64,000 nucleotides of DNA from an uncultured Paracoccaceae bacterium (GTDB taxonomy: Bacteria > Pseudomonadota > Alphaproteobacteria > Rhodobacterales > Rhodobacteraceae): assembly GCA_947502145.1 (NCBI GenBank), contig CANMYO010000001.1, positions 434,001-498,000 on the forward strand. The letters are read 5' to 3'. The translations under genes and the position numbers were made by a program. Numbering within the stretch: the stretch's first letter is position 1; every line of letters begins with the position of its first letter. The notes under the pieces were generated by a model. The model worked only from the letters and a program-made list of their open reading frames with translations, was not told the DNA's origin and searched no databases. This document shows positions 35,557 to 44,696 of the stretch, one piece after another.

Positions 35557-36630
35557 TTACGACCGGTCAATGCGTAATCCTGTTTTCGCATCAAAGAAGC
35601 TGACCCGACCTCGGTCAATCGCCAGCGGCACTTCTGCGGTGCTGTCTTCATCCATGCGACCCGGCAATTTTGCGGTCACCGTTTCGCCCCCAAGTGTGAA
35701 CTGGACATAGCTTTCTGCGCCGGTGTTTTCGATCATGGTCGGATGCACAACAATGTCCGGAGAGTCCGAGAGCGTCAGATGTTCCGGCCGAATTCCAAGG
35801 GTGACATTTTCGGGCAATCCATCTGTGCTGATCCCAATCTGGTATCCGCCCAAATCCAACCCGGTCTCCGTCTTCGTTGCCGGTATCAGGTTCATCGGTG
35901 GCGACCCCATGAAGTCGGCAACAAAGGTATTGGCAGGCCGATCATATATTTCGGCAGGCGTTGCGATCTGCTGCACGTACCCGTCTTTCAAAACCACGAT
36001 ACGGCTGGCCAGGGTCATCGCCTCGATCTGGTCGTGCGTGACATAAACAATGCTCGCGCCCGTGGTTTTATGCAACCGCTTGATTTCTGCCCGCATCTCA
36101 ACACGAAGTTTCGCATCCAGATTCGACAAGGGTTCATCGAACAGGAACAACTTCGGATCACGCACAAGCGCCCGCCCCATTGCAACGCGCTGCCGCTGCC
36201 CGCCCGACAATTGAGAGGGCTGCCTGTCCAAAAGGTGGTCAATCTGCAGAAGTGTCGCTACCTCTTTGATTTTGGCATCCATCTGATCTTTGGGGACTTT
36301 GCGGATTTTCATCCCAAAGCCAATATTCTCGCCAACCGACATTGTCGGGTAAAGCGCGTAACTTTGGAACACCATGGCGATGTCGCGGTCCTTTGGCGGC
36401 TCTTGCGTCACGTCCCGCCCGCCAATCATCAGCTGACCGCCTGTAATCTCCTCCAGCCCTGCAATGCAATTCAACAGCGTTGATTTTCCGCAGCCGGATG
36501 GACCTACAAGCACAAGGAACTCACCCTGCGCCATTGCAATTTCAATGTCATGAAGAACCTGCAATTCACCATAGGACTTCTGCAGGCCGTTTGCTGCCAG
36601 GGCAGGTTGAATCGCTGTATCTAAAGCCAT
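35557..36630 (-). CDS. aglK: alpha-glucoside ABC importer ATP-binding protein
   Basis: 357 residues of the MalK/UgpC type. Walker A is VGPSGCGKSTLLN near residue 42, the signature LSGGQRQRVAMGRAL, Walker B LFLFDEPLSNLDAKL, and a C-terminal TOBE-like domain (residues about 240-357, LGIRPEHLTL) follows. It should power the AglEFG importer encoded divergently. Its ATG lies inside the end of aglR (10-base overlap), so the two are translationally coupled. Confidence 0.88.
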   Translation of the reverse strand: MALDTAIQPALAANGLQKSYGELQVLHDIEIAMAQGEFLVLVGPSGCGKSTLLNCIAGLEEITGGQLMIGGRDVTQEPPKDRDIAMVFQSYALYPTMSVGENIGFGMKIRKVPKDQMDAKIKEVATLLQIDHLLDRQPSQLSGGQRQRVAMGRALVRDPKLFLFDEPLSNLDAKLRVEMRAEIKRLHKTTGASIVYVTHDQIEAMTLASRIVVLKDGYVQQIATPAEIYDRPANTFVADFMGSPPMNLIPATKTETGLDLGGYQIGISTDGLPENVTLGIRPEHLTLSDSPDIVVHPTMIENTGAESYVQFTLGGETVTAKLPGRMDEDSTAEVPLAIDRGRVSFFDAKTGLRIDRS

Positions 36631-37670
36631 GGTTGTTCTCCGTCTTTTGGCGCTGGCCCTGTCGATCCGCGGACAATCATTTCGGCCCGCAAGAGGGTCT
36701 GAAGATCGCGTGCCTCTGCTCCGTTAATGTGATCAATCAACATGTTGGCCAAAGGTGTGCAAGCATCCCGCAATGGTGCCCGCGTGACCGTCAATGCAGG
36801 TGAAAAATTTATGGCGCGCGTCAACGGAAGCGCATCATCGTGGGCCACAACAGAAACGTCCCCCGGGATACTCATCCCGCGATCCGCGGCTGCTTGCATT
36901 ACGCCCGCAGCGATCAGGGTTGACGCACAGATAAAGGCCGTTGGCGCGGGGCCATGTTGACCAGCCAACATCGCCAGCGCATGACTGTACCCATAGTTTT
37001 CGGACGGCGCTTCGGCGACCATGAAGGCCCCGGGCACCCGCAAGTTGGCTTGCCGCATGGCTGCGGCGAATCCGGCCAAGCGGTCCGCGGAGTAGGCATG
37101 GTCTAAGTCGCCATTCAAGAGTGCGATCCTTTTATGTCCCAATGCAGTCAGCAGACCAACTGCTTCGGCAGTCACGCTCTGGTTGTCGATGCTATAAAAG
37201 GGGTAATCCGCATCCTTTCGGCATTGCCCGTGCATCACAAAGGGCACGCCCTGCTGCGTCAGGAAATCGACTCGCGGGTCTTGGGGCACTGGCGCGTTAA
37301 GGATAAAACCGTCCAAAATGTCCCGCTCCAGCATCTTGCGATATGCCGCAACAGGGTCCGGATCCTGATCTACTGCCAATACAAGATCGGTATCACGGGC
37401 GGCCAAGGCAGCGGTCAGCCCGGTCAGAATTTCCACAAATGTCTGGTCAGCGGACAAATCTGGTCGGATCTTAACGATCATTCCAACCATTCCGCTTCGC
37501 CCGGTCACGAGCCGCTGCGCCGTGCGATTGGGACGGTAGCCAAGCCGCTGCGCCGCCGCCTGCACCTTGTCACGCGTCTTTGCATTCACCTCGGGAAAGC
37601 CATTCAGCGCCCGACTCACCGTGGCGGGCGAAAGTCCCAATTCCTCGCTGATATCCTTAAGTGTTGCCAA
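36621..37670 (-). CDS. aglR: LacI-family regulator of alpha-glucoside use
   Basis: 349 residues beginning ATLKDISEELGLSPATVSRALNGFPEVN, the LacI helix-turn-helix. The start codon is a TTG at 37670: the only nearby ATG is followed at once by a stop, and the family's usual N-terminus begins exactly here. The sensor domain has VGMIVKIRPDLS and DDALPLTRAINF. Divergent from aglA; candidate sites lie between. Likely inducer is an alpha-glucoside or its breakdown product. Confidence 0.85.
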   Translation of the reverse strand: MATLKDISEELGLSPATVSRALNGFPEVNAKTRDKVQAAAQRLGYRPNRTAQRLVTGRSGMVGMIVKIRPDLSADQTFVEILTGLTAALAARDTDLVLAVDQDPDPVAAYRKMLERDILDGFILNAPVPQDPRVDFLTQQGVPFVMHGQCRKDADYPFYSIDNQSVTAEAVGLLTALGHKRIALLNGDLDHAYSADRLAGFAAAMRQANLRVPGAFMVAEAPSENYGYSHALAMLAGQHGPAPTAFICASTLIAAGVMQAAADRGMSIPGDVSVVAHDDALPLTRAINFSPALTVTRAPLRDACTPLANMLIDHINGAEARDLQTLLRAEMIVRGSTGPAPKDGEQPWL

Positions 37671-37683
37671 CTACATAATCCTC

Positions 37684-37795
37684 AAAGCGTTTAAAATTTC
37701 CTACCTCAAACACCATTCTTTTGCGACACTCTGCTCCAAAATTAGCTATTTTGCAAAGGTTTTCACAATTTAAATCGTTTTGAAAATTTTGAAAC
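37684..37795. promoter_or_regulatory. candidate AglR sites in the aglR-aglA intergenic region
   Basis: The motif AAAnCGTTT occurs twice in the same orientation (37684-37692 and 37772-37780), 88 bases apart. A tandem TTTTGAAA repeat (37778-37794) adjoins the second. The region is AT-rich compared with its surroundings. Spacing would suit looping, but the sites are only candidates. Confidence 0.35.
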
Positions 37796-37843
37796 TATGT
37801 GTATGGTCACCCCGAATCGACTTGCAAAAGGGGAGGATTGCGA

Positions 37844-39454
37844 ATGCGCGAGTGGTGGCGGGATGCGGTGATCTATCAGATATATCCGCGCTCATTTCAG
37901 GATACGTCCGGCAATGGTGTCGGCGATCTGAAAGGCATCACCAATCGACTGGAGCATGTTGCATCCCTTGGCGTCGACTGCATTTGGCTGTCCCCAATAT
38001 TCATGTCTCCACAAAAAGACATGGGATATGACGTCAGCGACCATACAAACATCGATCCTCTCTTCGGGACGCTGGAAGATTTCGACCGACTTATCGAAAA
38101 GGCGCACGCTCTGGGCTTGAAGGTTATCACTGACCAGGTGCTGTCACATACATCAGACCAGCACCGGTGGTTCAAAGAAAGTCGCAGCAGCCGCACCAGT
38201 GAGAAGACGGATTGGTATGTGTGGGTTGATCCCATGCCTGATGGTAGCCCGCCCAACAACTGGCACAGCCACTTTGGTGGACCTGCCTGGGAGTTTGACC
38301 CAGGCCGTGGTCAGTACTATCTGCACAACTTCTTGGCGAGCCAACCTGATTTGAACTTCCACAACCCCGATGTGGTCGATGCCATTCTGGAGACCTGCAA
38401 GTACTGGCTCGACCGGGGCCTGGACGGTTTCCGGCTAGACACGGTCAATTACTACTTTCACGATCAGGAACTTCGCTCAAATCCGCCCACGCATGCGAAG
38501 CCGCAGGTCATGGCGACCGACCTTTATGGCATGCAGAAGAATATCTATAACAAGACCCGGCCAGAAAACCTCGGTTTTCTGGAACGGCTTCGCGCGCTGA
38601 CTGATCAGTATGATGACATCATGATGGTTGGCGAAGTGGGCGAAATGGGTGATCGCTCGATTGAGATCATGGCAGAATACACTGCCGGGTCTGCGCGGCT
38701 CCACTTAGCTTATTCGTTTGCGATGCTTGGGCCTGATTTTACACCTGGCCATTTTCGGCGTTGTATCGAGGGGTTCCAGAAAGGCGCACCTGATGGACAT
38801 CCGAAATGGTCGTTTTCCAATCATGATGTCCCGCGCCACCCGTCACGTTGGGCTGAACATGCGGTCAGTCATGACGCCATCGCCAAGCAATCCTGCGCCA
38901 TGCTGATGGCTTTTGAAGGCACGATCGGGATCTATCAGGGCGAAGAGCTTGGCCAGTCTGAGGCAGAACTCGAGTTCCACGAACTGACCGATCCGCCTGC
39001 GATCCGCTACTGGCCTGCCGTCAAGGGTCGAGATGGCTGCCGCACACCCATGGTTTGGGACAACACTGACAACGGTGGGTTTTCAAGGGAAATGCCTTGG
39101 CTTCCCATCAAGGCACCGCAGCTGGAAAGGGCCGTGACCCATCAGGAAGCAGCAAACGACAGCGTGCTGCATCACTACCGCGAAGTCATTGCGTTTCGTA
39201 GGAACAACGCCGCACTTTGCAATGGCGCGACGTCTTTTCACGATGTTGCCGATCCCATTCTCGCCTTTACCCGCAGCACGGATGCTCAATCGCTGACCTG
39301 TGTGTTCAATCTGTCCAAGGAGTCTCAGACCGTTCCGCTAAACACCGGCATGCTGACAGGACCCCGCGCAGCGAAACTTGAGGGTCAGAACCTGCAACTT
39401 CCGGGCAACGGATATGCCTACATCACGCACGACGAACCGATACAATTCACCTGA
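37844..39454 (+). CDS. aglA: alpha-glucosidase (GH13)
   Basis: 536 residues. GH13 landmarks are the start WWRDAVIYQIYPRSFQD, the nucleophile in GFRLDTVN (Asp199), the acid/base in MMVGEVGE (Glu264) and the third carboxylate in SNHDVPR (Asp328). It releases glucose from imported alpha-glucosides such as sucrose, maltose or trehalose, in the cytoplasm (no signal peptide). The ATG at 37844 follows GGGGAGGATTGCG. First gene of aglAEFG. Confidence 0.92.
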   Translation: MREWWRDAVIYQIYPRSFQDTSGNGVGDLKGITNRLEHVASLGVDCIWLSPIFMSPQKDMGYDVSDHTNIDPLFGTLEDFDRLIEKAHALGLKVITDQVLSHTSDQHRWFKESRSSRTSEKTDWYVWVDPMPDGSPPNNWHSHFGGPAWEFDPGRGQYYLHNFLASQPDLNFHNPDVVDAILETCKYWLDRGLDGFRLDTVNYYFHDQELRSNPPTHAKPQVMATDLYGMQKNIYNKTRPENLGFLERLRALTDQYDDIMMVGEVGEMGDRSIEIMAEYTAGSARLHLAYSFAMLGPDFTPGHFRRCIEGFQKGAPDGHPKWSFSNHDVPRHPSRWAEHAVSHDAIAKQSCAMLMAFEGTIGIYQGEELGQSEAELEFHELTDPPAIRYWPAVKGRDGCRTPMVWDNTDNGGFSREMPWLPIKAPQLERAVTHQEAANDSVLHHYREVIAFRRNNAALCNGATSFHDVADPILAFTRSTDAQSLTCVFNLSKESQTVPLNTGMLTGPRAAKLEGQNLQLPGNGYAYITHDEPIQFT

Positions 39455-39472
39455 TATCTCTTGGAGGAGACA

Positions 39473-40630
39473 ATGAAAAAGACGCTTTCAATCACAGCGA
39501 TACTGCTGGCGACAGCTGCACCTGCATTTGCTTTTGAAGATGGCAAACTTGTCATTTGGACCGGGGCCAACCGCGACCAGGACGCCCTGCTAGAGGCGAC
39601 CAAAGGCTTTACCGATGATTTGGGGATCGAAGTTGTTGTTGAGGTCGTAGACCCGGATCTTCCACAGAAGTTTCAGCAGGCCGCTGCAACAGGCGATGGT
39701 CCGGACATCGTGCTTTGGGCGCATGATCGCTTTGGCGAATGGGCCTCGGGCGGGCTGATCTCACCGGTGCAACCTTCGGCGAGTTGGTCCGAGGATATCT
39801 TGCCGTCCGCAATGGATGCGGTGCAGTTTGATGGCGCGACATGGGGCTATCCCCTGGCTGTTGAGGCCGTCACATTGATCTACAACAAGGATATTATCGA
39901 CACGCCGCCAACATCGTTTGAAGAAATCGGCGATCTGGATATCGCAGGCCAAAAAATTCTTTGGGACTACAACAATACCTACTTCACAATGCCCATGTTG
40001 ATGGCGGGCGGCGGTTACGCCTTTGAAAAGGTGGACGGTTCATATGACGGATCGGCAACCGGTGTTAACAATGACGGGGCAATCGCGGGCGCTGAAGTCC
40101 TGAAATCGCTCTTTGACGACGGCGTAATGCCGCAAGGTGTTGACTATGGGGTCATGGACGGTGCCATGAACAACGGCGAGGTTGCGATGGTGCTGAACGG
40201 CCCATGGTCATGGGCCGGGTTCGAAGGGTCGGGAATCAATTTCGGGGTGGCACCCATCCCTACCGTAAATGGTGAAGTAAGCCCGCCGTTTCTTGGGGTG
40301 CAGGCGCTCGGGATCAATGCCGCATCTCCAAATGCCGATTTGGCGGTTGAACTAATTGAAAATTATCTGGCAACTGACGAGGGTCTTGCGATCTGGAATG
40401 CCGGCAATGGCCTTGGTGCTCTTGCTGATGCCTCTGCAGCGGTGGCGCAGGACAATCCCCTTGTAACTGACATGTTGGCCGTGGCTGCAAATGGCGTGCC
40501 GATGCCATCAAACCCGGAAATGGGCGCGTTCTGGGCGGCGATGGGTCCTGCCCTGACAAACATCACTACCGGTGCGGCAAGCCCGTCGGATGCGCTGAAC
40601 GACGCCGCAGCCCGGATTTTGGGTGAGTAA
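39473..40630 (+). CDS. aglE: alpha-glucoside ABC importer binding protein
   Basis: 385 residues of the MalE type. Signal peptide 1-20 (MKKTLSITAILLATAAPAFA). The mature N-terminus KLVIWTGANRDQDAL, the segment GPDIVLWAHDRFGEWA and the later NNGEVAMVLNGPWSW are characteristic of maltose-type binding proteins. The ATG at 39473 follows TTGGAGGAGACA. The gene is followed by a 12-bp stem-loop, then the permeases. Confidence 0.9.
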   Translation: MKKTLSITAILLATAAPAFAFEDGKLVIWTGANRDQDALLEATKGFTDDLGIEVVVEVVDPDLPQKFQQAAATGDGPDIVLWAHDRFGEWASGGLISPVQPSASWSEDILPSAMDAVQFDGATWGYPLAVEAVTLIYNKDIIDTPPTSFEEIGDLDIAGQKILWDYNNTYFTMPMLMAGGGYAFEKVDGSYDGSATGVNNDGAIAGAEVLKSLFDDGVMPQGVDYGVMDGAMNNGEVAMVLNGPWSWAGFEGSGINFGVAPIPTVNGEVSPPFLGVQALGINAASPNADLAVELIENYLATDEGLAIWNAGNGLGALADASAAVAQDNPLVTDMLAVAANGVPMPSNPEMGAFWAAMGPALTNITTGAASPSDALNDAAARILGE

Positions 40631-40636
40631 GTAAAT

Positions 40637-40663
40637 TTGGGCGGCGGCATCGCCGCCGCCCAA
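40637..40663 (+). terminator. perfect stem-loop after the aglE gene
   Basis: TTGGGCGGCGGC and GCCGCCGCCCAA pair perfectly over 12 bases with a 3-base loop, 6 bases after the stop and 17 before the aglF start. With no T run it is more likely a 3' stabiliser or attenuator than a full stop. Confidence 0.65.
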
Positions 40664-40679
40664 CCAGGGGATGAGTCAA

Positions 40680-42203
40680 ATGGCAGATACGACAGTTCAA
40701 GTCGAAGCAGGCTCATCATTGCCGCGGTTGCTGATTGTCGGTCTGACTACAGTCGCACTCTTCTATGTTTCATTTTACCTTTATCAACTGAACCAGCCGC
40801 TCTTCGGGGCGATCTTGCTTGCGATTGCCACAGGGTTTGCGGTGATCTTTGGCGCCAACCGGTTTTACGGTGCGCGGTTCATTTTCCCGGGCGTTGCAGC
40901 AGTCCTGACATTCATCGCCTTTCCCGTTGCATATACGATTTATATCGGCTTCACGAATTACTCATCCTTCAATCTGCTAACCTATGATCGCACGCTGGAA
41001 GTTCTGACGGCGCGCGGCGCGATCGACCCAAGTACCGAGCAACCCTTTGCCGTCGCCCAAGATGGCAACAGCTATCGGATCTGGTTACCCGACAGTGGCT
41101 TGCTGTCCGCACCTGTTGACCTTGCATCGGAACAAACCGTTTTGGTGGAACCCGGCGAACAGCCTGAGACATTATTGGCGCGACGCGACGCTATCAAACT
41201 TCGTGAGGGCCTGGGCCTGCTCACGCTTGAAACGCCTGATGGGGGACTGATCAAGAATGCAGGTTTGCGCACGTTCGCAACCGTCACGCCAGATTTTGTT
41301 CAGACGGGAGATGATGAACTGACCCGCTCTGATGGCACGATCCTGACCGCCAATCATCAGACTGGTTTTTTTGAAGATGAAAACGGCGATCAGGTTCCCC
41401 CCGGTTGGCGCGTCAACATTGGCACCGACAACTTTGAACGGGTTTTCCAGTCGGCCGGCATCCGGGAACCGATGGTGTCAGTCTTTGTCTGGACGTTTGC
41501 CTTTGCGACGCTGTCAGTCGTCCTGACATTCGCGGTTGGGCTGACACTTGCGGTGATCCTCCAATGGCCACATCTGCGGTTCAAGCCGCTTTACCGAATC
41601 CTTTTGATCCTGCCCTATGCGGTCCCAGCATTTATCTCGATCCTCGTCTTTCGGGGTCTGTTCAATCAGAACTTTGGCGAGATCAATCTGATCCTGAACG
41701 CCTTGTTTGGGGTGGAACCGAATTGGTTCTCAAATGGTGCGCTGGCCCGAACGATGCTGGTCATCGTCAATACATGGCTTGGCTACCCATACATGATGCT
41801 GTTGGCGATGGGGTTCTTGCAGGCTGTGCCAGAGGATCACAAGAAAGCCGCCGCCTTGGAAGGCGCAGGCGCGCTTCGCGTGTTCTTCACGATCACGCTG
41901 CCGCAAATCCTCCCGCCATTTCTGCCATTGTTGATTGCCAGCTTCGCTTTCAACTTCAACAATCTGGTGCTGGTGTTCCTTTTGACCCGCGGGTTGCCGG
42001 ACATTCCGGGCACAGTCATTCCGGCCGGCGAAACCGATATTCTCGCAAGCTTCACTTACCGGCTCGCGTTTGACAATGCAGGCCAACAGTTTGGCCTTGC
42101 GGGGGCGATTACTTTGCTCATCTTCGTTGTGGTCGCAGCCATTTCATACGCCAACTTTGTTGCAATGCGCCGTGCTGCTGCACGACGTGGCGGCCAGTCA
42201 TAG
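40680..42203 (+). CDS. aglF: alpha-glucoside ABC importer permease (MalF-like)
   Basis: 507 residues, long for a permease because, like MalF, it has a large periplasmic insertion (about residues 105-260) between the third and fourth hydrophobic segments. The EAA loop EDHKKAAALEGAGALRVFFTITLPQI lies at about residues 385-410. The ATG at 40680 has AGGGG at good spacing; the one at 40671 abuts it. Partner of the permease 10 bases downstream. Confidence 0.9.
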   Translation: MADTTVQVEAGSSLPRLLIVGLTTVALFYVSFYLYQLNQPLFGAILLAIATGFAVIFGANRFYGARFIFPGVAAVLTFIAFPVAYTIYIGFTNYSSFNLLTYDRTLEVLTARGAIDPSTEQPFAVAQDGNSYRIWLPDSGLLSAPVDLASEQTVLVEPGEQPETLLARRDAIKLREGLGLLTLETPDGGLIKNAGLRTFATVTPDFVQTGDDELTRSDGTILTANHQTGFFEDENGDQVPPGWRVNIGTDNFERVFQSAGIREPMVSVFVWTFAFATLSVVLTFAVGLTLAVILQWPHLRFKPLYRILLILPYAVPAFISILVFRGLFNQNFGEINLILNALFGVEPNWFSNGALARTMLVIVNTWLGYPYMMLLAMGFLQAVPEDHKKAAALEGAGALRVFFTITLPQILPPFLPLLIASFAFNFNNLVLVFLLTRGLPDIPGTVIPAGETDILASFTYRLAFDNAGQQFGLAGAITLLIFVVVAAISYANFVAMRRAAARRGGQS

Positions 42204-42213
42204 GAGCGTCCCG

Positions 42214-43104
42214 ATGATCGTAGAAAGACCGCGCGACCTGTTGATCAAAAAATGCATGGCGCATGGATTCATGATCGTATTTCTTGCCTTGATCCTGTTT
42301 CCATTCTTCATGGTACTTTCGATCAGTTTCAGGGAAGGCAATTTCTCTGTCGGTTCGATCATCCCAGAGAATCCCACCCTTGAACATTGGGTGCTTGCGC
42401 TTGGTTTCGACTATAACCGAGCCGATGGCACTGTCGTTGAGCCCCCCTACCCTGTGCTTCTGTGGATGTGGAACTCAATCAAGATCGGGTTGATTGCCGG
42501 GCTCGGTGTGCTCGCTCTGTCAACGATCTCGGCCTATGCCTTCAGCCGAATCCGGATAAGGGGCAAGGCCGCGATGCTGGACGGTCTATTTCTGATCCAG
42601 ATGTTTCCCACAACGCTTGCCCTTGTCGCGATCTACGCGATCTTTGATGCATTGGGTGAGGTGAACCCAATCCTTGGATTGAACTCTCACGTGGCGCTCG
42701 TTCTGATTTACCTCAGCGGTGTGACGCTGCATATCTGGACGATCAAAGGGTATTTTGACAGCATCGATACCGCGTTGGACAAGGCCGCTGCGATTGACGG
42801 CGCAACACCCTGGCAAACGTTCCGGCATATATTCCTGCCATTGGCGGTGCCAATCATGTCTGTTGTTTTTGTCTTGTCGTTCATTGGATTCATCAATGAT
42901 TATCCCATTGCATCCGTTCTCATCCGGTCGGAAAGCCAGATGACCCTGGCGGTTGGTTCACGACTCTACCTGAATGAATTTCGGTATTTGTGGGGCGACT
43001 TTGCTGCGGCCGCAGTTCTTTCGGGCCTGCCGATCACGGTCGTTTTCCTGTTCGCACAGCGTTACTTAGTCTCAGGGCTAAGTGATGGGGCGGTCAAGGG
43101 CTGA
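42214..43104 (+). CDS. aglG: alpha-glucoside ABC importer permease (MalG-like)
   Basis: 296 residues with six hydrophobic segments; the EAA loop is DTALDKAAAIDGATPWQTFRHIFLPLA. The N-terminus keeps the MalG-like first membrane segment (HGFMIVFLALILFPFFMVLSISF). Start at the ATG at 42214, 10 bases after aglF. It ends the aglAEFG operon and is convergent with a sensor kinase gene 3 bases away. Confidence 0.9.
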   Translation: MIVERPRDLLIKKCMAHGFMIVFLALILFPFFMVLSISFREGNFSVGSIIPENPTLEHWVLALGFDYNRADGTVVEPPYPVLLWMWNSIKIGLIAGLGVLALSTISAYAFSRIRIRGKAAMLDGLFLIQMFPTTLALVAIYAIFDALGEVNPILGLNSHVALVLIYLSGVTLHIWTIKGYFDSIDTALDKAAAIDGATPWQTFRHIFLPLAVPIMSVVFVLSFIGFINDYPIASVLIRSESQMTLAVGSRLYLNEFRYLWGDFAAAAVLSGLPITVVFLFAQRYLVSGLSDGAVKG

Positions 43105-43107
43105 CTG

Positions 43108-44031
43108 CTACCAGCGAATTTCAAAAACCGCTCCGCTTTCGCCACTTAGCGTGATTTCTGCACCCTGAGCAGCCAGCATTCGCTGCACAATTGGAAGCCC
43201 CATTCCGGTACCACCAGAGGATCGTCGGGTGGTGAAAAATGGGTCGAAGATACGATCTCGGTTCCCGTCAGAAATTCCGACGCCGTCATCACTGACTTTC
43301 AGGCAATTGGGGGTCAGATCAAAAGTTACGAGCTTGGCCCCATGCGCCAGTGCATTGCTGACCAGATGTTCCGCCGACATTTTCATGGCGGCACGCGGGA
43401 GTGGAATAACGCCGTCACGCGGCATGGCGGTATGCTCGATATTGGCAAGAAGATCAGACAACCTGCATTCACCTGCGGGCATCGGCTCTTGCGCGCGGGC
43501 AAGCGCACGCTGACCGTCCAGCAACGCTTCCATCCGTGCAGTCGCATCGCGGATATTGCCCAGCAGTTTTCTGTGATCCGCGTCCGTAAGACCAGCCTCT
43601 TCCAGCAACTCTGCCGCGCCCCGCACGCTGGTCAGTGGTGACTTCAGCTCATGCGTGACGTGATCCGCATAAGACCGCAACACGGCTTCCCTGGCCTGCA
43701 GTTTTGCAGTCATGTCCAGCACCGATTGGCCAAGATCGGAAAATTCAGGCGTGCCAAAATGGTCCGGAACAGGGGCGTCAGCACCTTTGGCATAATCTGT
43801 CAGCGCGCGGATCGGGCGTAAAACAAGCCGCCAAAGAAGATAACCGAGTAACGACGCACAGAGAAACGCGATCCAGCCGATAAGCCATGTTGTTTCCGCC
43901 CATCCCAGAACGCCGCCCGCAAGACGAAAGTAGCCGATGCCCAACAGCGGCAGACAAAACACAGCTGCCAGCGTGCCTCCCAAAACGAGCGCAAGTGGCG
44001 GCCGCCATTTTGCAGTTATGCGCCTGCGCAT
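43108..44031 (-). CDS. sensor histidine kinase
   Basis: 307 residues. Two membrane segments (about 13-38 and 46-71), a HAMP-like linker, the phospho-acceptor in DHVTHELKSPLTS (His127), and the ATPase boxes VSNALAHG, VSDDGVGIS and GGTGMGLPIV. The very short periplasmic loop between the membrane segments suggests sensing within the membrane or via a partner. Resembles CreC-type kinases. Its start overlaps the regulator gene by 16 bases; the DUF4173 protein upstream in the operon may be the sensing partner. Confidence 0.88.
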   Translation of the reverse strand: MRRRITAKWRPPLALVLGGTLAAVFCLPLLGIGYFRLAGGVLGWAETTWLIGWIAFLCASLLGYLLWRLVLRPIRALTDYAKGADAPVPDHFGTPEFSDLGQSVLDMTAKLQAREAVLRSYADHVTHELKSPLTSVRGAAELLEEAGLTDADHRKLLGNIRDATARMEALLDGQRALARAQEPMPAGECRLSDLLANIEHTAMPRDGVIPLPRAAMKMSAEHLVSNALAHGAKLVTFDLTPNCLKVSDDGVGISDGNRDRIFDPFFTTRRSSGGTGMGLPIVQRMLAAQGAEITLSGESGAVFEIRW

Positions 44032-44696
44032 GGCCCCATCCTGACACCGACCCCATGAACGGTATCAATCGCATCAGAGATCCCTGCGTCAGCCAATTTG
44101 CTGCGCAGATTACGCAAATGACTGTCCATCGTCCGGTCACTGACGTGGATGTTGGTGCCATAGACCGCATCAACCAGCTGCGGTCGCGACAACACATGGT
44201 CTGGCCGTTCCAGCAATTTAACGATCAACTCCATTTCACGGGCTGTCAGGGGGACCTGAATGTCGTTGACCTTACAAATATGGCGTTCCGGGTCGACGCT
44301 CAGTTGCCCGCGTTGTAAGGTCGGCGTCGTTTTCTTGACCTGACCGCGCTTCAGGATTGCCTTGATCCGGGCAACGACTTCGCGCGGGGAAAATGGCTTT
44401 GATACGTAGTCATCGGCGCCAAGTTCCAGCCCCACGATCCGGTCGATCTCGTCCGATTGTGCCGTCAGAAATAGGATCGGAACATTGCTCTCCCTACGAA
44501 CCGCGCGACAGACATCCAATCCGTCCATCTCTGGCATTCCGATGTCCAACACAATCAGATCAGCCGCGGACGCGGCCGCAAGCGCTTCTGCACCGTCAGC
44601 GGCTTCGGACGTCTGATACCCGGCTTGCTGACACGCAATCCGCACGACGTCGCGTATCGCCGCGTCATCATCCGCGATTAGGATATGGCCGTTCAT
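44016..44696 (-). CDS. OmpR-type response regulator
   Basis: 226 residues. Receiver domain with DDD at 9-11 and phospho-acceptor Asp51 (LIVLDIGMPEMDG); the conserved Thr and Lys are in LFLTAQ and VSKPF. A winged-helix DNA-binding domain follows (LTAREMELIVKLLERPDHVLSRPQL, RTMDSHLRNLRSKL). CreB-like. It overlaps the DUF4173 gene by four bases and the kinase by 16, one operon of three coupled genes. Confidence 0.92.
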   Translation of the reverse strand: MNGHILIADDDAAIRDVVRIACQQAGYQTSEAADGAEALAAASAADLIVLDIGMPEMDGLDVCRAVRRESNVPILFLTAQSDEIDRIVGLELGADDYVSKPFSPREVVARIKAILKRGQVKKTTPTLQRGQLSVDPERHICKVNDIQVPLTAREMELIVKLLERPDHVLSRPQLVDAVYGTNIHVSDRTMDSHLRNLRSKLADAGISDAIDTVHGVGVRMGPCAGA

